Below are positions 1 to 8,948 of a stretch of DNA of 43,139 nucleotides, in pieces. The position numbers and the translations under genes were made by a program. The notes below the pieces were generated by a model, which was not told where the DNA came from, did no database searches, and saw only the letters and a list, made by a program, of their open reading frames with translations. The stretch covers positions 1 through 43,139 of the forward strand of contig JAIQFN010000050.1 of the NCBI GenBank assembly GCA_020073265.1, given 5' to 3'. Every line of letters begins with the position of its first letter. The stretch's first letter is position 1. The DNA is from Terriglobia bacterium (GTDB lineage: Bacteria > Acidobacteriota > Terriglobia > Bryobacterales > Bryobacteraceae).

Positions 1-1
1 T

Positions 2-1399
2 GCGCTGCGGCTGGCGTTCTTCAGCAAGCTCGAGTTCTTCTCGGTGGCCGGTCTGGACAGGGTGGGGATCGATTGGCGCGTTTTGCTGTTCACGCTGGCG
101 TCGGCGGCAGGCGCCACGTTGTTCTTCGGGATCGCACCGGCAGCCGCCAGCGCGCGCGCGGACTTGAATGACGCCCTGCGCAGCGGCGGGCGAGGCGCCA
201 CTTCGTCAGATCGTGGCAGGTTCCGCTCCACGCTCATCGTTGTGGAAGTAGCGCTGTCCTTGATTCTGCTGACCGGAGCCGGCCTGCTGGCGAAAAGCTT
301 CGCCGCTTTGTTGAGCGTGAACCCTGGCTTTCAACCCGAGCGCCTGCTGGCCGCCGGACTCACGCTGCCGCGCACGCAATATCGCAGCACCGAACAAGCG
401 GCGGAATTCTACGACACGCTGCTGGAGCGAGCCAGGGCGCTTCCGGGCGTCCGTTCGGCGGCCATCACGGACACCGTTCCTTTGACTGGAGACGACAACC
501 GGTTCGGGATCAAAATCGATGGACGAACTGCCGGGCCCGACGAGCGCTGGCGAATGCATCCGCGGCTGGTGAGCTCCGGCTATCTGGAAACGATGGGAAT
601 TGCGTTGTTGCAAGGCCGGACGTTTTCCGTTTCCGATGCGGCCGGGAACATACCCGTCGCCATCGTGAGCGAGAACGCGGCCCGGCGTTACTGGCCGGAT
701 GGACGAGCGCTGGGGCGGCGGTTCGCCTTCGACGCCGAGCACGCACCCTGGATCGAAGTCATCGGCATCGCCGCGCCAGTTCATAATCGCGCCCTGGATG
801 AAGAATCGACGCCGGATGTGTACGTGCCGCTCCGCGGCAATCCTTTCGGATATCCTCCCACCGAGGTGGCGCTCATGCTGCGCACCGGCGATAGTCCAAC
901 GTCGCTCGGCTCGGCGCTGCGGGCCACCGTGTCGTCGCTCGACCGGACGCTCGCGATTTCCAGGATTCAATCCATGGAGGCGTATGTGGCCGACTCGGTG
1001 GCGCCCAAGAAATTCAATCTCGTTCTGCTCGGAATCTTCGCGGTGCTCGCGGTGGCGCTGGCGGCAGCAGGCCTGTACGGAGTAATGACGTACCTGGTGA
1101 GCCGGCGCAGCGGTGAAATCGGCATACGCATGGCGCTCGGCGCGCGGCAGGGCGACGTGCTGCGGCTGGTGATCGGAAACGGACTGGCGCTGGCCGGGAT
1201 CGGCGTCGCGATCGGTTTGGCGGCGTCGTTCGTAGCCACTCGATTCATGACCAGCTTGCTGTTCGGCGTGCGCCCGTTCGATCCGCTGGTATTCGCGGCA
1301 GTGCCGGCGCTGTTGATCGCGGTAGGCGCGCTGGCCAGCTTCGTGCCGGCCCGGCGAGCTTCGCGCGTCGATCCGCTCGAGGCGCTGCGTATCGAGTAA
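2..1399 (+). CDS. ABC transporter permease, MacB/FtsX type (ADOP family), C-terminal part
   Basis: The reading frame is open from the window edge, so this is the 3' end of a longer gene; the GTG at 44 is internal. The visible 465 or so residues hold a membrane segment near the start, a long periplasmic domain of MacB_PCD type, and a C-terminal FtsX block of three membrane helices. The FtsX block contains the typical RRSGEIGIRMALGA stretch, and the protein ends in PARRASRVDPLEALRIE. These are hallmarks of the acidobacterial duplicated-permease (ADOP) family, which lacks a fused ATPase. A complete relative lies at 22915-25581. Substrate is unknown. The gene ends 7 bases from the convergent carboxylase gene, with no obvious terminator between them. 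Confidence 0.9.
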   Translation, partial: ALRLAFFSKLEFFSVAGLDRVGIDWRVLLFTLASAAGATLFFGIAPAAASARADLNDALRSGGRGATSSDRGRFRSTLIVVEVALSLILLTGAGLLAKSFAALLSVNPGFQPERLLAAGLTLPRTQYRSTEQAAEFYDTLLERARALPGVRSAAITDTVPLTGDDNRFGIKIDGRTAGPDERWRMHPRLVSSGYLETMGIALLQGRTFSVSDAAGNIPVAIVSENAARRYWPDGRALGRRFAFDAEHAPWIEVIGIAAPVHNRALDEESTPDVYVPLRGNPFGYPPTEVALMLRTGDSPTSLGSALRATVSSLDRTLAISRIQSMEAYVADSVAPKKFNLVLLGIFAVLAVALAAAGLYGVMTYLVSRRSGEIGIRMALGARQGDVLRLVIGNGLALAGIGVAIGLAASFVATRFMTSLLFGVRPFDPLVFAAVPALLIAVGALASFVPARRASRVDPLEALRIE

Positions 1400-1406
1400 G
1401 CCGGTC

Positions 1407-2999
1407 TTAGAGCGTTTCGAGCGTCAGGTGCCTGGGGTTGGGGTTTGCGCAAGCAACTTCGAGCGCGAAAGCCAGCACGCGGCGGGTCTGGAGCGGATCG
1501 ATGATGGCGTCCATGTGGCCGCGCGCGGCGGCGAAGCGCGAGTCCAGCCAACGCTCGTAGTCGGCGCGGGTTTTGTCGATGCGCTGTTTCAACTCTTGGG
1601 GAATCGGCTTGCCTTCGGCTTTCAGCTTTTCGAGTTCCGGACCGTGGACCGCCTGCACGGCGGAGTCGCCTTCCATCACGCCGATGCGGGCGGTGGGCCA
1701 TCCGAAGGTGAAGTTGGGATCGAAGCCCTGGCCGGCCATGGCGTAGTAGCCTGCACCGCTGGCGTGATTGACGGTCAGGATGATCTTGGGAACGGTGGCG
1801 CAGGCCATGGCTTCCACCATCTCGGCGCCCGCGCGGATGATGCCTTCGCGCTCGGCCTCGACACCCACCATGAATCCGGAGACGTCCTGCAGATAGACTA
1901 GCGGCACGTGGTTGCGCTGGGCGTTCTCGACGAAGTAAGCGACCTTGCGCGACGACTCGGTATAGACGATGCCGCCGATGCGCGGGCCGCTCTCAGTTTT
2001 GAGAAAGCCCCGGCGGTTTGCTATGAGGGCGACTGGCCGCCCGGAGAGCTTGGCCTCGGCGCACAGCATTTCGGGCGCGTGGTGAGGCTGGAACTCGAGG
2101 TAATCGTCGCCGTCGAAGATGCGCTCGATGGCGTCCTCCATGTTGTAGGCGAGGCGATGATCGGACGGCATCAAGTCGTACAAGCCTTCGGCGGGCTTGG
2201 GCGGCGGAGCACCCTGTGGAGGCTTGGGCGGAGCGGGCATGGCGCGGAATCTCTGGCGGATCAATTCGAGGCAGGCGGCGTCGTCCTTGGCCATGAAGTG
2301 CGCGACGCCGCTGGCTTCGGTGTGCATGCGCGCGCCGCCCAGCGACTCGGCGTCGACCACCTGGCCGACGGCGCCCTTCACCAGGTTCGGCCCGCCGAGC
2401 CCCATGAAGCTGGTGCCTTCCACCATGATGATGACGTCGCTCAAGGCGGGCAGATAAGCGCCACCGGCGATGCAGGATCCCATGACGGCCGCGATCTGCT
2501 GGACGTGCAGTTTTCGACGCATCAGGCAGTTGTAATAGAAGATGCGCGCCGCGCCGTACTGGCCGGGGAAGATGCCGTCCTGGTAGGGCAGGTTGACGCC
2601 GGCCGAATCGACCAGGTAGACGATGGGCGTGCGGTTGCGCATGGCGATTTCCTGCGCGCGCAAAATCTTGGTGATGGTTTCGGGCCACCACGCGCCGGCT
2701 TTCACGGTGGCGTCGTTGGCGACGATGACGGCGGGGCGGCCTTCGATTTTTCCGATGCCGGTGACGACGCCGGCGGCGGGCGCCTGGCCGTCGTATTGAT
2801 CGTGTGCGATGAGCAGGCCGATTTCGAGGAACATGGCGCCCGGGTCGACCAGTTGCGCGATGCGCTCGCGAGCGGTGAGCTTGCCGTCGCGGTGCTGCTT
2901 TTCGATTTTCTTCGCGCCGCCGCCCTGACGCAGGCGCTCCTCGAGTTCCTGGAGGCTTTCGACGAGCTGGCGCATGTGGCCGGTGGTTGTGGTGGGCAC
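1407..2999 (-). CDS. Acyl-CoA carboxylase, carboxyltransferase (beta) subunit
   Basis: This is the carboxyltransferase half of a biotin-dependent acyl-CoA carboxylase, of the methylcrotonyl-/propionyl-CoA carboxylase beta type. It moves CO2 from carboxybiotin to an acyl-CoA in the cytoplasm. The 530 residues are full length for the family. Seen are the N-terminal GKLTARERI motif, the crotonase-like fold with GSCIAGGAY (first oxyanion hole) and a second half with NHASGAGYYAMAG. The PYQDGIFPGQYGAARIF segment is closer to methylcrotonyl-type than to propionyl-type enzymes, but the substrate cannot be settled here. GTG at 2999 is used; an ATG eight codons later is possible. The biotin carboxylase/carrier (alpha) subunit is not in the window. 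Confidence 0.92.
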   Translation of the reverse strand: MPTTTTGHMRQLVESLQELEERLRQGGGAKKIEKQHRDGKLTARERIAQLVDPGAMFLEIGLLIAHDQYDGQAPAAGVVTGIGKIEGRPAVIVANDATVKAGAWWPETITKILRAQEIAMRNRTPIVYLVDSAGVNLPYQDGIFPGQYGAARIFYYNCLMRRKLHVQQIAAVMGSCIAGGAYLPALSDVIIMVEGTSFMGLGGPNLVKGAVGQVVDAESLGGARMHTEASGVAHFMAKDDAACLELIRQRFRAMPAPPKPPQGAPPPKPAEGLYDLMPSDHRLAYNMEDAIERIFDGDDYLEFQPHHAPEMLCAEAKLSGRPVALIANRRGFLKTESGPRIGGIVYTESSRKVAYFVENAQRNHVPLVYLQDVSGFMVGVEAEREGIIRAGAEMVEAMACATVPKIILTVNHASGAGYYAMAGQGFDPNFTFGWPTARIGVMEGDSAVQAVHGPELEKLKAEGKPIPQELKQRIDKTRADYERWLDSRFAAARGHMDAIIDPLQTRRVLAFALEVACANPNPRHLTLETL

Positions 3000-3002
3000 T
3001 GT

Positions 3003-3018
3003 TTTCAGAATACTGAAA
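3003..3018. promoter_or_regulatory. Small inverted repeat upstream of the carboxylase gene
   Basis: TTTCAG-AATA-CTGAAA is a perfect 6-bp inverted repeat just upstream of the carboxylase start codon and inside the only gap before the vapC remnant. It could be an operator or a short hairpin. No convincing -35/-10 pair was found around it. Confidence 0.25.
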
Positions 3019-3019
3019 T

Positions 3020-3121
3020 TCAGGTAGTCGAATCCGGATCGAAGCAGAATCGGCGAGCTGGAGACTTCATTGCGCCAGCTTCACCGGCGAGGATGGCGAT
3101 GAGGACCGAGGTATCGAGCAC
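3020..3121 (-). pseudogene. vapC: Truncated VapC-type PIN-domain toxin (N-terminal remnant)
   Basis: Starting with GTG two bases after the VapB stop codon, a 33-residue frame begins VLDTSVLIAILAGE. That matches the first strand and first acidic residue region of VapC PIN-domain toxins (M-x-LDTSxLIAIL). The frame then runs into unrelated sequence and stops at 3020. A normal VapC is about 130 residues with three or four conserved acidic residues, so all but the first active-site Asp is missing. The carboxylase gene follows 20 bases beyond, so no room for the rest of the toxin remains. The reading is from the sequence; that the loss was a deletion is inference. Confidence 0.75.
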
Positions 3122-3123
3122 CG

Positions 3124-3381
3124 CTAGTGCGGCAGGCCCTTCTCGTCATAGCCCAGGATTTCATCTGCGGGACGATTGTCTCGAACCGGAATGCGGCTGA
3201 GCCGGCGTTGGGCTTCAATCAGGATCTGCTTGACGCTTCTGGGTGTAGGACGCTTCTGCCGCTGGCGGGCAATCCGCTCGCGAAGGGCGTTCAGAATCGC
3301 TTGAGTGAGCGTCTCGCCGGTGGCCGCGGCTAGTTCACGAGCTAATCGCTCGGCTTCCGGATCTTCGATATGGAGCGCCAC
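3124..3381 (-). CDS. vapB: VapB-type antitoxin
   Basis: This 85-residue protein has the look of a VapB / Rv0623-like (PSK) antitoxin. The N-terminal ALHIEDPEAERLARELA stretch and the TGETLTQAILNALRERI helix are typical of this family, which binds operator DNA and neutralises a VapC ribonuclease. The basic RQRQKRP segment after residue 40 would lead into the toxin-wrapping tail. The start is GTG at 3381; an in-frame stop lies four codons upstream, so no longer start exists. Its partner toxin directly downstream is only a remnant (3020-3121), which makes this a solitary antitoxin. Confidence 0.85.
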   Translation of the reverse strand: MALHIEDPEAERLARELAAATGETLTQAILNALRERIARQRQKRPTPRSVKQILIEAQRRLSRIPVRDNRPADEILGYDEKGLPH

Positions 3382-3450
3382 ATCTAGATTCTACATAGTT
3401 GTCTTCTAAAGAACGGCCCAGCAACATCCGATGGTTAGAGGGGGCCTCCT

Positions 3451-4059
3451 ATGTCCTACATCGAGTACGTCACCGCCGACCACGAGTGCGAAAACCCGCT
3501 CGAGGATCTGGCGCGCGCCAACCGGTTCACCATGGCGGATCTGGAAGCCAACCGCAACGGGAAGATCAGCGACACGCAATGGTTTCGCTTGCTGCTGCGG
3601 GCCGTCGAGCCAGTCCGCTACAGCGGCGGAGCGTTGCTGGGATGGCTGCTGGCCTGTTTCGTGGTGAAGACTTTCGTTCCGACCTTCGTACTTTGGATCA
3701 TCTCGCTGCTGGGCGCCAAAGGCATCGGAGTCCTGTTCGGCGTGGTCACGCTGGCCTGCGTGGGCGCTTTCCTGATGGACGCTCTCAAGAGCACCCGCAC
3801 GATGACGCTGCTCATCGCGGACCTCAAGGCGGGCAAGGCGGCTTGCATCGAAGGCCGGGTTTCGCCGAGCAAAGAGGACGAGCGCGGGCTTGGAGTAGCG
3901 CGGCTGTACGGAGAGAAGCACACCAACTACTGGTACGTGGCGAAGAACGAATACTTCCCGGTGGACCAGGAGGCGCACGCCGCGCTGCCGTCGGGCATGC
4001 TGTTTCGTCTGTACCACACGCCGCAGAGCAAGCTGCTGCTGTCGATCGAGCCCAAATAA
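3451..4059 (+). CDS. Conserved membrane protein of unknown function
   Basis: The 202-residue protein is not assigned to a named family. A soluble N-terminal part contains the phrase FTMADLEANRNGKISDTQ (about residues 26-43). Two hydrophobic segments follow at about 60-86 and 91-110, then a cytoplasmic or periplasmic C-terminal domain of about 90 residues rich in aromatic residues (HTNYWYVAKNEYFPV). The ATG at 3451 is preceded by a purine-rich AGAGGGGG stretch, a plausible ribosome binding site. The neighbours are the divergent VapB gene and the convergent ABC permease, so it appears to be a single-gene unit. Confidence 0.75.
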   Translation: MSYIEYVTADHECENPLEDLARANRFTMADLEANRNGKISDTQWFRLLLRAVEPVRYSGGALLGWLLACFVVKTFVPTFVLWIISLLGAKGIGVLFGVVTLACVGAFLMDALKSTRTMTLLIADLKAGKAACIEGRVSPSKEDERGLGVARLYGEKHTNYWYVAKNEYFPVDQEAHAALPSGMLFRLYHTPQSKLLLSIEPK

Positions 4060-4083
4060 TCCTAAGGCGGGCCGGAGATCCCG

Positions 4084-5787
4084 CTACCAGCTTCCCGGCG
4101 TGCTCAAGTTGAGCGTGTGGACGATCGGCTCGGGTTGTTCTTCAAAGACTAGCGCGAATCCCTGGTCGAGCATCCGGTTGCGATAGAACATCGTCGCGGC
4201 GATCACGGCCCAGCCGAGCAGGTAGAATCCGGCCATCCGGATAGGCAGCTTGAGGAACCACTGTTCCAGGCTGGCCATGGTGTAGGCGTAGACGGCGAAG
4301 CCCATCCAGTAAAACACCCAGCGCGTGGTGAGCTGCGCCTTGCCGGGCAAGTACGAACAGGTGAACGGGATCTTGCGAAACCGGAAGAGCAGCAATTCGA
4401 TGAGCAGGAACGAAAGCACCAGGCAGAAGAAGGTGTGAAAACAGGCGTCGGCCCAGCCCCATAGGAAAATGTAGACCGGCAGCAGCACGCCGAACAGCGG
4501 CAGCACGCCGAAGACGAACATGGCCTTGCGGACGCCCGCGAGACATTCCTTGCGGCCGTCGGCTTCCGAGAGCCGGAAGACCCAGTTGGCTTTGAGCTCC
4601 GCGGGGATCGCGAAGATCACGCGCATCCCGGAGAGCACAAAGAACGAAAGGATGAGCGGGATGGAAAGCAGCGTGGGCGTGGGCTTGCCGATCGCCAGGC
4701 CGCCGCTGCGCGAGTACGCACCCACCAGGCCCTGCAGCACCAGGGCGAAGCCGACTCCGACATACGCGGCCAGGTAGAGCCAGTGTTTGCGGCTGCGGAC
4801 GATGGTCTTAGCGGCGAAATAGAAGGAGGCCTGTTCCAGCGGGTTCCGCACCAGCAGGCGATTGGCGAGCGCGCTGAGTCCGGAGGAGAGCCAGCTCGGA
4901 ACGACGTCGAATATTTCTTCCGATTCGAGCGACCGTTTGACGTGGCGCTTGTAGCTGAGCAGATAGGCGACGGCGGATGCTGTGACCACCGCGGCCAGGG
5001 CCCGAAGCGCAATCTGGCGGCAGCCGGCCAGCGGCTCGGGCTCGCCCAGCATGGTTTCATAGAGACCCAGGAACCACATGGGCGGGAAGAAGTACAGCAG
5101 GCGGCGGTTCGCGAAGGAGTGCAGCAGCGACGAGGTATCCAGAAACAGCAGCAGCATCAGCAGCAGCGCCAAAACCGAGAACAGTTGCACGTAAGTGGAA
5201 GCGCGCTGGAACAGGCGGTAGCTGAGCACGTTCATCAGCAGGCCCTGCACGGCGACGAAGAAGAGAAACACAAACACGGTGGCCGCCATGACGGCGGTGG
5301 CGTGGATGCGAATGCCGTCCAGGGTGTCGAGAAATGACGGCCCGGGATGGACGGCGGTGAGCGGATAGAAGAGCATCGAGATCGCGTTGGTGGTGGCGAA
5401 GAACAACAGCACGAAGGCGCACAGGGAAACGATCTTGGCGGCGAAGATCACCGGCAGGCGGATGGGGAGCGGGACCAGGATGGTGAAGTCGCGGCGATCG
5501 GGGAACAGCGCGTCCCATTCGAGCACGGTGACGAAGCCCATCACCACCACCGAAAAGGTGAGGAAGAACAGCTTGTCGGACAGCGATCCGGCTTCGAAGA
5601 CCCGGTGCGGCTGCACCGAGAGATAGGTGTATTTCGGAAGCAGCCAGAAGCAGACCATGCCGGGCGAGACGAGCAGCGCGATGATCTTGCCGATGCTGGA
5701 GTGCATCTCGCCTTCGGGCGACACCAGCTCGTTGTCGAAGAAGCGTCCGAAGAAATGGCGGATCAGGACCGCGAAAAGGTCAAGCAT
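4084..5787 (-). CDS. ABC-2 type transporter permease
   Basis: This 567-residue integral membrane protein has about ten or more hydrophobic segments spread along its length. Its start codon overlaps the end of the ABC ATPase gene by 8 bases. With that ATPase it would form a two-gene exporter of ABC-2 type. No sequence motif reveals the substrate. The length is greater than the usual 250-400 residues of a single ABC-2 permease, which suggests a fused or duplicated membrane domain (inference). It converges on the unknown membrane protein gene that ends at 4059. Confidence 0.82.
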   Translation of the reverse strand: MLDLFAVLIRHFFGRFFDNELVSPEGEMHSSIGKIIALLVSPGMVCFWLLPKYTYLSVQPHRVFEAGSLSDKLFFLTFSVVVMGFVTVLEWDALFPDRRDFTILVPLPIRLPVIFAAKIVSLCAFVLLFFATTNAISMLFYPLTAVHPGPSFLDTLDGIRIHATAVMAATVFVFLFFVAVQGLLMNVLSYRLFQRASTYVQLFSVLALLLMLLLFLDTSSLLHSFANRRLLYFFPPMWFLGLYETMLGEPEPLAGCRQIALRALAAVVTASAVAYLLSYKRHVKRSLESEEIFDVVPSWLSSGLSALANRLLVRNPLEQASFYFAAKTIVRSRKHWLYLAAYVGVGFALVLQGLVGAYSRSGGLAIGKPTPTLLSIPLILSFFVLSGMRVIFAIPAELKANWVFRLSEADGRKECLAGVRKAMFVFGVLPLFGVLLPVYIFLWGWADACFHTFFCLVLSFLLIELLLFRFRKIPFTCSYLPGKAQLTTRWVFYWMGFAVYAYTMASLEQWFLKLPIRMAGFYLLGWAVIAATMFYRNRMLDQGFALVFEEQPEPIVHTLNLSTPGSW

Positions 5788-6556
5788 GGGCGCTCATGAC
5801 TTCGACGATGTGGTTGGCCACCTGTTCGGCGTCTTCCTCGACCACCAGTTGCGCGAAGATCTGTTCGAGCGAGGGGAGCTGCATCAGGTTGCGCAGGCTT
5901 TCCACCGAGTCGTCCGCCACCACGTGGCCCTGGTGCAGGATGATGACCGACGAGCAGACCTTTTCGACGACTTCGAGCACGTGCGAGCTGTACAGGATGA
6001 TTTTGCCCGCGGCCGAGAGCGACTTCACCAGGTTCTTAAAGACCAGCGCTGAGGTGACGTCCAGGCCGGAGAGAGGTTCGTCGAAGATCAGCACCTGGGG
6101 ATTGTGCAGCAGGGCGGCGCAGATTAGGATTTTCTGCTTCATGCCTTTGGAGTAGGACGAGATGAGCGAATGCCGGTGCGGGTGCATGGCGAACAATTGC
6201 AACAGGTCGGTGATTTTTTGCTCGGTCGCGCGCTGGTTCAGCGAGCGCAGGCGTCCGATCAGTTGCAGGTACTCGCGGCCGGTGAGATAGGGGTAGATGT
6301 AGGGGACCTCGGGAACGTAGCCGATGGCGCGCTTGTAGTCCATCAGATTGGCGCGGACGTCGCGGCCGTCGAAGTAGATGTGGCCGCGGGTTGGTTCGAG
6401 CAGGCCGGTGAGCATGTTGACGGTGGTGGTTTTGCCGGAGCCGTTGGGGCCGAGGTAGCCGAGCACTTCGTGCGGGCGGATGGCGAAGCTGACGCTTTCG
6501 ACGGCGGGAATGCTGGTGTAGTATTTCGTCAGGTCTCTGACTTCGAGTGTGGGCAC
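5780..6556 (-). CDS. ABC transporter ATP-binding protein
   Basis: This cytoplasmic ATPase of an ABC-2 exporter has all nucleotide-binding motifs: Walker A GPNGSGKTT (residues 36-44), signature SYSKGMKQK, Walker B VLIFDEPLSGLD and the H-loop SSHVLE. In place of the Q-loop glutamine it has GYVPE, as in many CcmA/NatA-type ATPases. The frame is open to 6661, but that extension is read through an intergenic repeat. The GTG at 6556 lies 4 bases after a GGAGG and begins VPTLEVRDLTKYY, the normal start of the fold, giving 258 residues. It is translationally coupled by overlap to the permease gene. Confidence 0.93.
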   Translation of the reverse strand: MPTLEVRDLTKYYTSIPAVESVSFAIRPHEVLGYLGPNGSGKTTTVNMLTGLLEPTRGHIYFDGRDVRANLMDYKRAIGYVPEVPYIYPYLTGREYLQLIGRLRSLNQRATEQKITDLLQLFAMHPHRHSLISSYSKGMKQKILICAALLHNPQVLIFDEPLSGLDVTSALVFKNLVKSLSAAGKIILYSSHVLEVVEKVCSSVIILHQGHVVADDSVESLRNLMQLPSLEQIFAQLVVEEDAEQVANHIVEVMSAHA

Positions 6557-6611
6557 ACGGCCTCCGTTGTTCGTTAGACACCGGGGAGGGCGGTGGGGTT
6601 CCCGGGGGGTT

Positions 6612-6652
6612 GGCCGGCTAAAGCCGGCTGCAGGCAGGATTGCCCGCCCCAC
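6612..6652. repeat. Two-hairpin intergenic repeat, copy A
   Basis: This is one of three closely related copies of about 41-42 bases. It begins GGCCGGCTAAAGCCGGC (hairpin with GCCGGCT/AGCCGGC arms) and continues with GGCAGGATTGCC (second hairpin) and GCCCCAC. The other copies are at 8864-8905 and 12472-12512, in the same orientation. It lies between queA and the ABC ATPase gene, both on the minus strand. Confidence 0.85.
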
Positions 6653-6663
6653 ATCCAGCATCT

Positions 6664-6748
6664 GAGCAGGAGCTGGGCTTCAGTATTAGAGCAGGAGCTG
6701 GGCTTCAGTATTAGAGCAGGAGCTGGGCTTCAGTATTAGAGCAGGAGC
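6664..6748. repeat. 25-bp tandem direct repeat, three full copies plus a partial one
   Basis: The 25-base unit (GAGCAGGAGCTGGGC followed by TTCAGTATTA) occurs without interruption at 6664-6688, 6689-6713 and 6714-6738. The first ten bases recur at 6739-6748. Full copies are identical. The partial copy encodes the last leucines of queA and the third copy contributes its TAA stop codon, so the array grew from the 3' end of that gene. There are no spacers, so this is not a CRISPR array. Confidence 0.95.
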
Positions 6749-7770
6749 ATGCAGTCGCCGTAGGAATAGAAGCGGTAGCCTGATTCGACGGCGTGCTGGT
6801 AGGCGGACAGGACGAATTCTGGGCCGGCGAAGGCGCACACAAGCATCAGCAGGCTGGATTGCGGCAGGTGGAAGTTGGTGAGGATCGCGTCGGTCCTTTG
6901 GAATTGGAAGCCGGGACGGATGAAGAGATCGGTTTGGCCGGTTCGGCCCTGGAACATGCTTTCGACGGCGCGGACAGCGGTGGTGCCGGCGCAGATCACT
7001 CGGGCAGCGTTGCGGATCTTCGCGGCGTTGTCCTCAGACACCTGGAATCGTTCGGCATGCAGCGATTCGCCGCGCACCGGCTGGAATGTTCCCAGGCCCA
7101 CGTGCAGGGTCACGTATGCGATGTCTGAGCCGGCTTTGCGGCAGGCCTCCAGAATCTCGGGCGTGAAGTGCAGGCCAGCGGTGGGCGCGGCGACAGAGCC
7201 GGTCTGGCGGGCGAATACGGTCTGGTATCGCTCACGGTCGTCGGGGGAGTCGGGCCGTTTGATGTAGGGCGGCAGCGGCACATGTCCGATCCGTTCGAGC
7301 AGTTGGTAGATGTCGCCGCCGTCGAGGAATCGCACGGTTCGCTCGCCGTATTCGCCGCGGGCGATGATCTCGGCCTCGATCTCGGGGAAGCGGATTCGTT
7401 CGCCGACGCGCATCTTGCGTCCGGGATGCACGAGAGCGGTCCAGGTTCTGGCGTCGTCGCTCGCCGGCTCGATCAGCAGAACCTCCACTTCACCCGAGAG
7501 ATTTTGCCAACGCTTTGGGTTGCGCTTGCCGACCGGGAGCGAGTGCACGCCGGCGCGATGGCCGAACAGGCGCGAGGGGAACACCTTCGAGTCGTTGAGG
7601 GCCAGGCAATCGCCGGGGCGCAAGAACTGCGGGAATTCGCGGAACATGCGGTCTTCCCAGCGCTGGCCGTCGCGAAGCAGCACCAGCATGCGCGAGGCGG
7701 CGCGGTCGGGAAGCGGCTCCTGGGCGATCGACGATTCGGGCAAGTGATAATTGAACTGAGTGAGATCCAA
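6736..7770 (-). CDS. queA: S-adenosylmethionine:tRNA ribosyltransferase-isomerase
   Basis: QueA transfers and rearranges the ribosyl group of S-adenosylmethionine onto 7-aminomethyl-7-deazaguanine in tRNA to give epoxyqueuosine. Family stretches seen are [15 protein letters not shown] near the N-terminus, [27 protein letters not shown], and [19 protein letters not shown] near the C-terminus. The frame is open to an ATG at 7830, but that would overlap the divergent tsaD. A TTG at 7770 ([11 protein letters not shown]) matches the usual family start and gives 344 residues; a start between 7770 and 7830 remains possible. The stop codon lies inside a 25-bp tandem repeat. Confidence 0.94.
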   Translation of the reverse strand: MDLTQFNYHLPESSIAQEPLPDRAASRMLVLLRDGQRWEDRMFREFPQFLRPGDCLALNDSKVFPSRLFGHRAGVHSLPVGKRNPKRWQNLSGEVEVLLIEPASDDARTWTALVHPGRKMRVGERIRFPEIEAEIIARGEYGERTVRFLDGGDIYQLLERIGHVPLPPYIKRPDSPDDRERYQTVFARQTGSVAAPTAGLHFTPEILEACRKAGSDIAYVTLHVGLGTFQPVRGESLHAERFQVSEDNAAKIRNAARVICAGTTAVRAVESMFQGRTGQTDLFIRPGFQFQRTDAILTNFHLPQSSLLMLVCAFAGPEFVLSAYQHAVESGYRFYSYGDCMLLL

Positions 7771-7802
7771 TAACTCACGATAGCAATGCGCGTCACTATT
7801 CA

Positions 7803-8861
<1,059 letters not shown>

Positions 8862-8863
8862 AG

Positions 8864-8905
8864 GGCCGGCTGAAAGCCGGCTGCGGCCAGGATTGGCCGC
8901 CCCAC
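8864..8905. repeat. Two-hairpin intergenic repeat, copy B
   Basis: This 42-base copy lies 3 bases after the tsaD stop. It has GGCCGGCTGAAAGCCGGC as first hairpin and GCGGCCA-GGAT-TGGCCGC as second. The second is a perfect 7-bp stem, the most complete of the three copies. It ends GCCCCAC as in copy A. It could serve as a transcription end or mRNA 3' stabiliser for tsaD. Confidence 0.85.
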
Positions 8906-8948
8906 GGGTGCTTGACTCTGCATAATAAAGTACTCTACATTAAGGAGC

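Noticed and set aside
6557-6661. N-terminal extension of the ABC ATPase frame
   Set aside because: The extra 35 residues are read through the two-hairpin repeat; the GTG at 6556 has a GGAGG and matches the family start.
6664-6748. CRISPR-like array
   Set aside because: The 25-bp units are directly adjacent with no spacers, and no cas genes are present.
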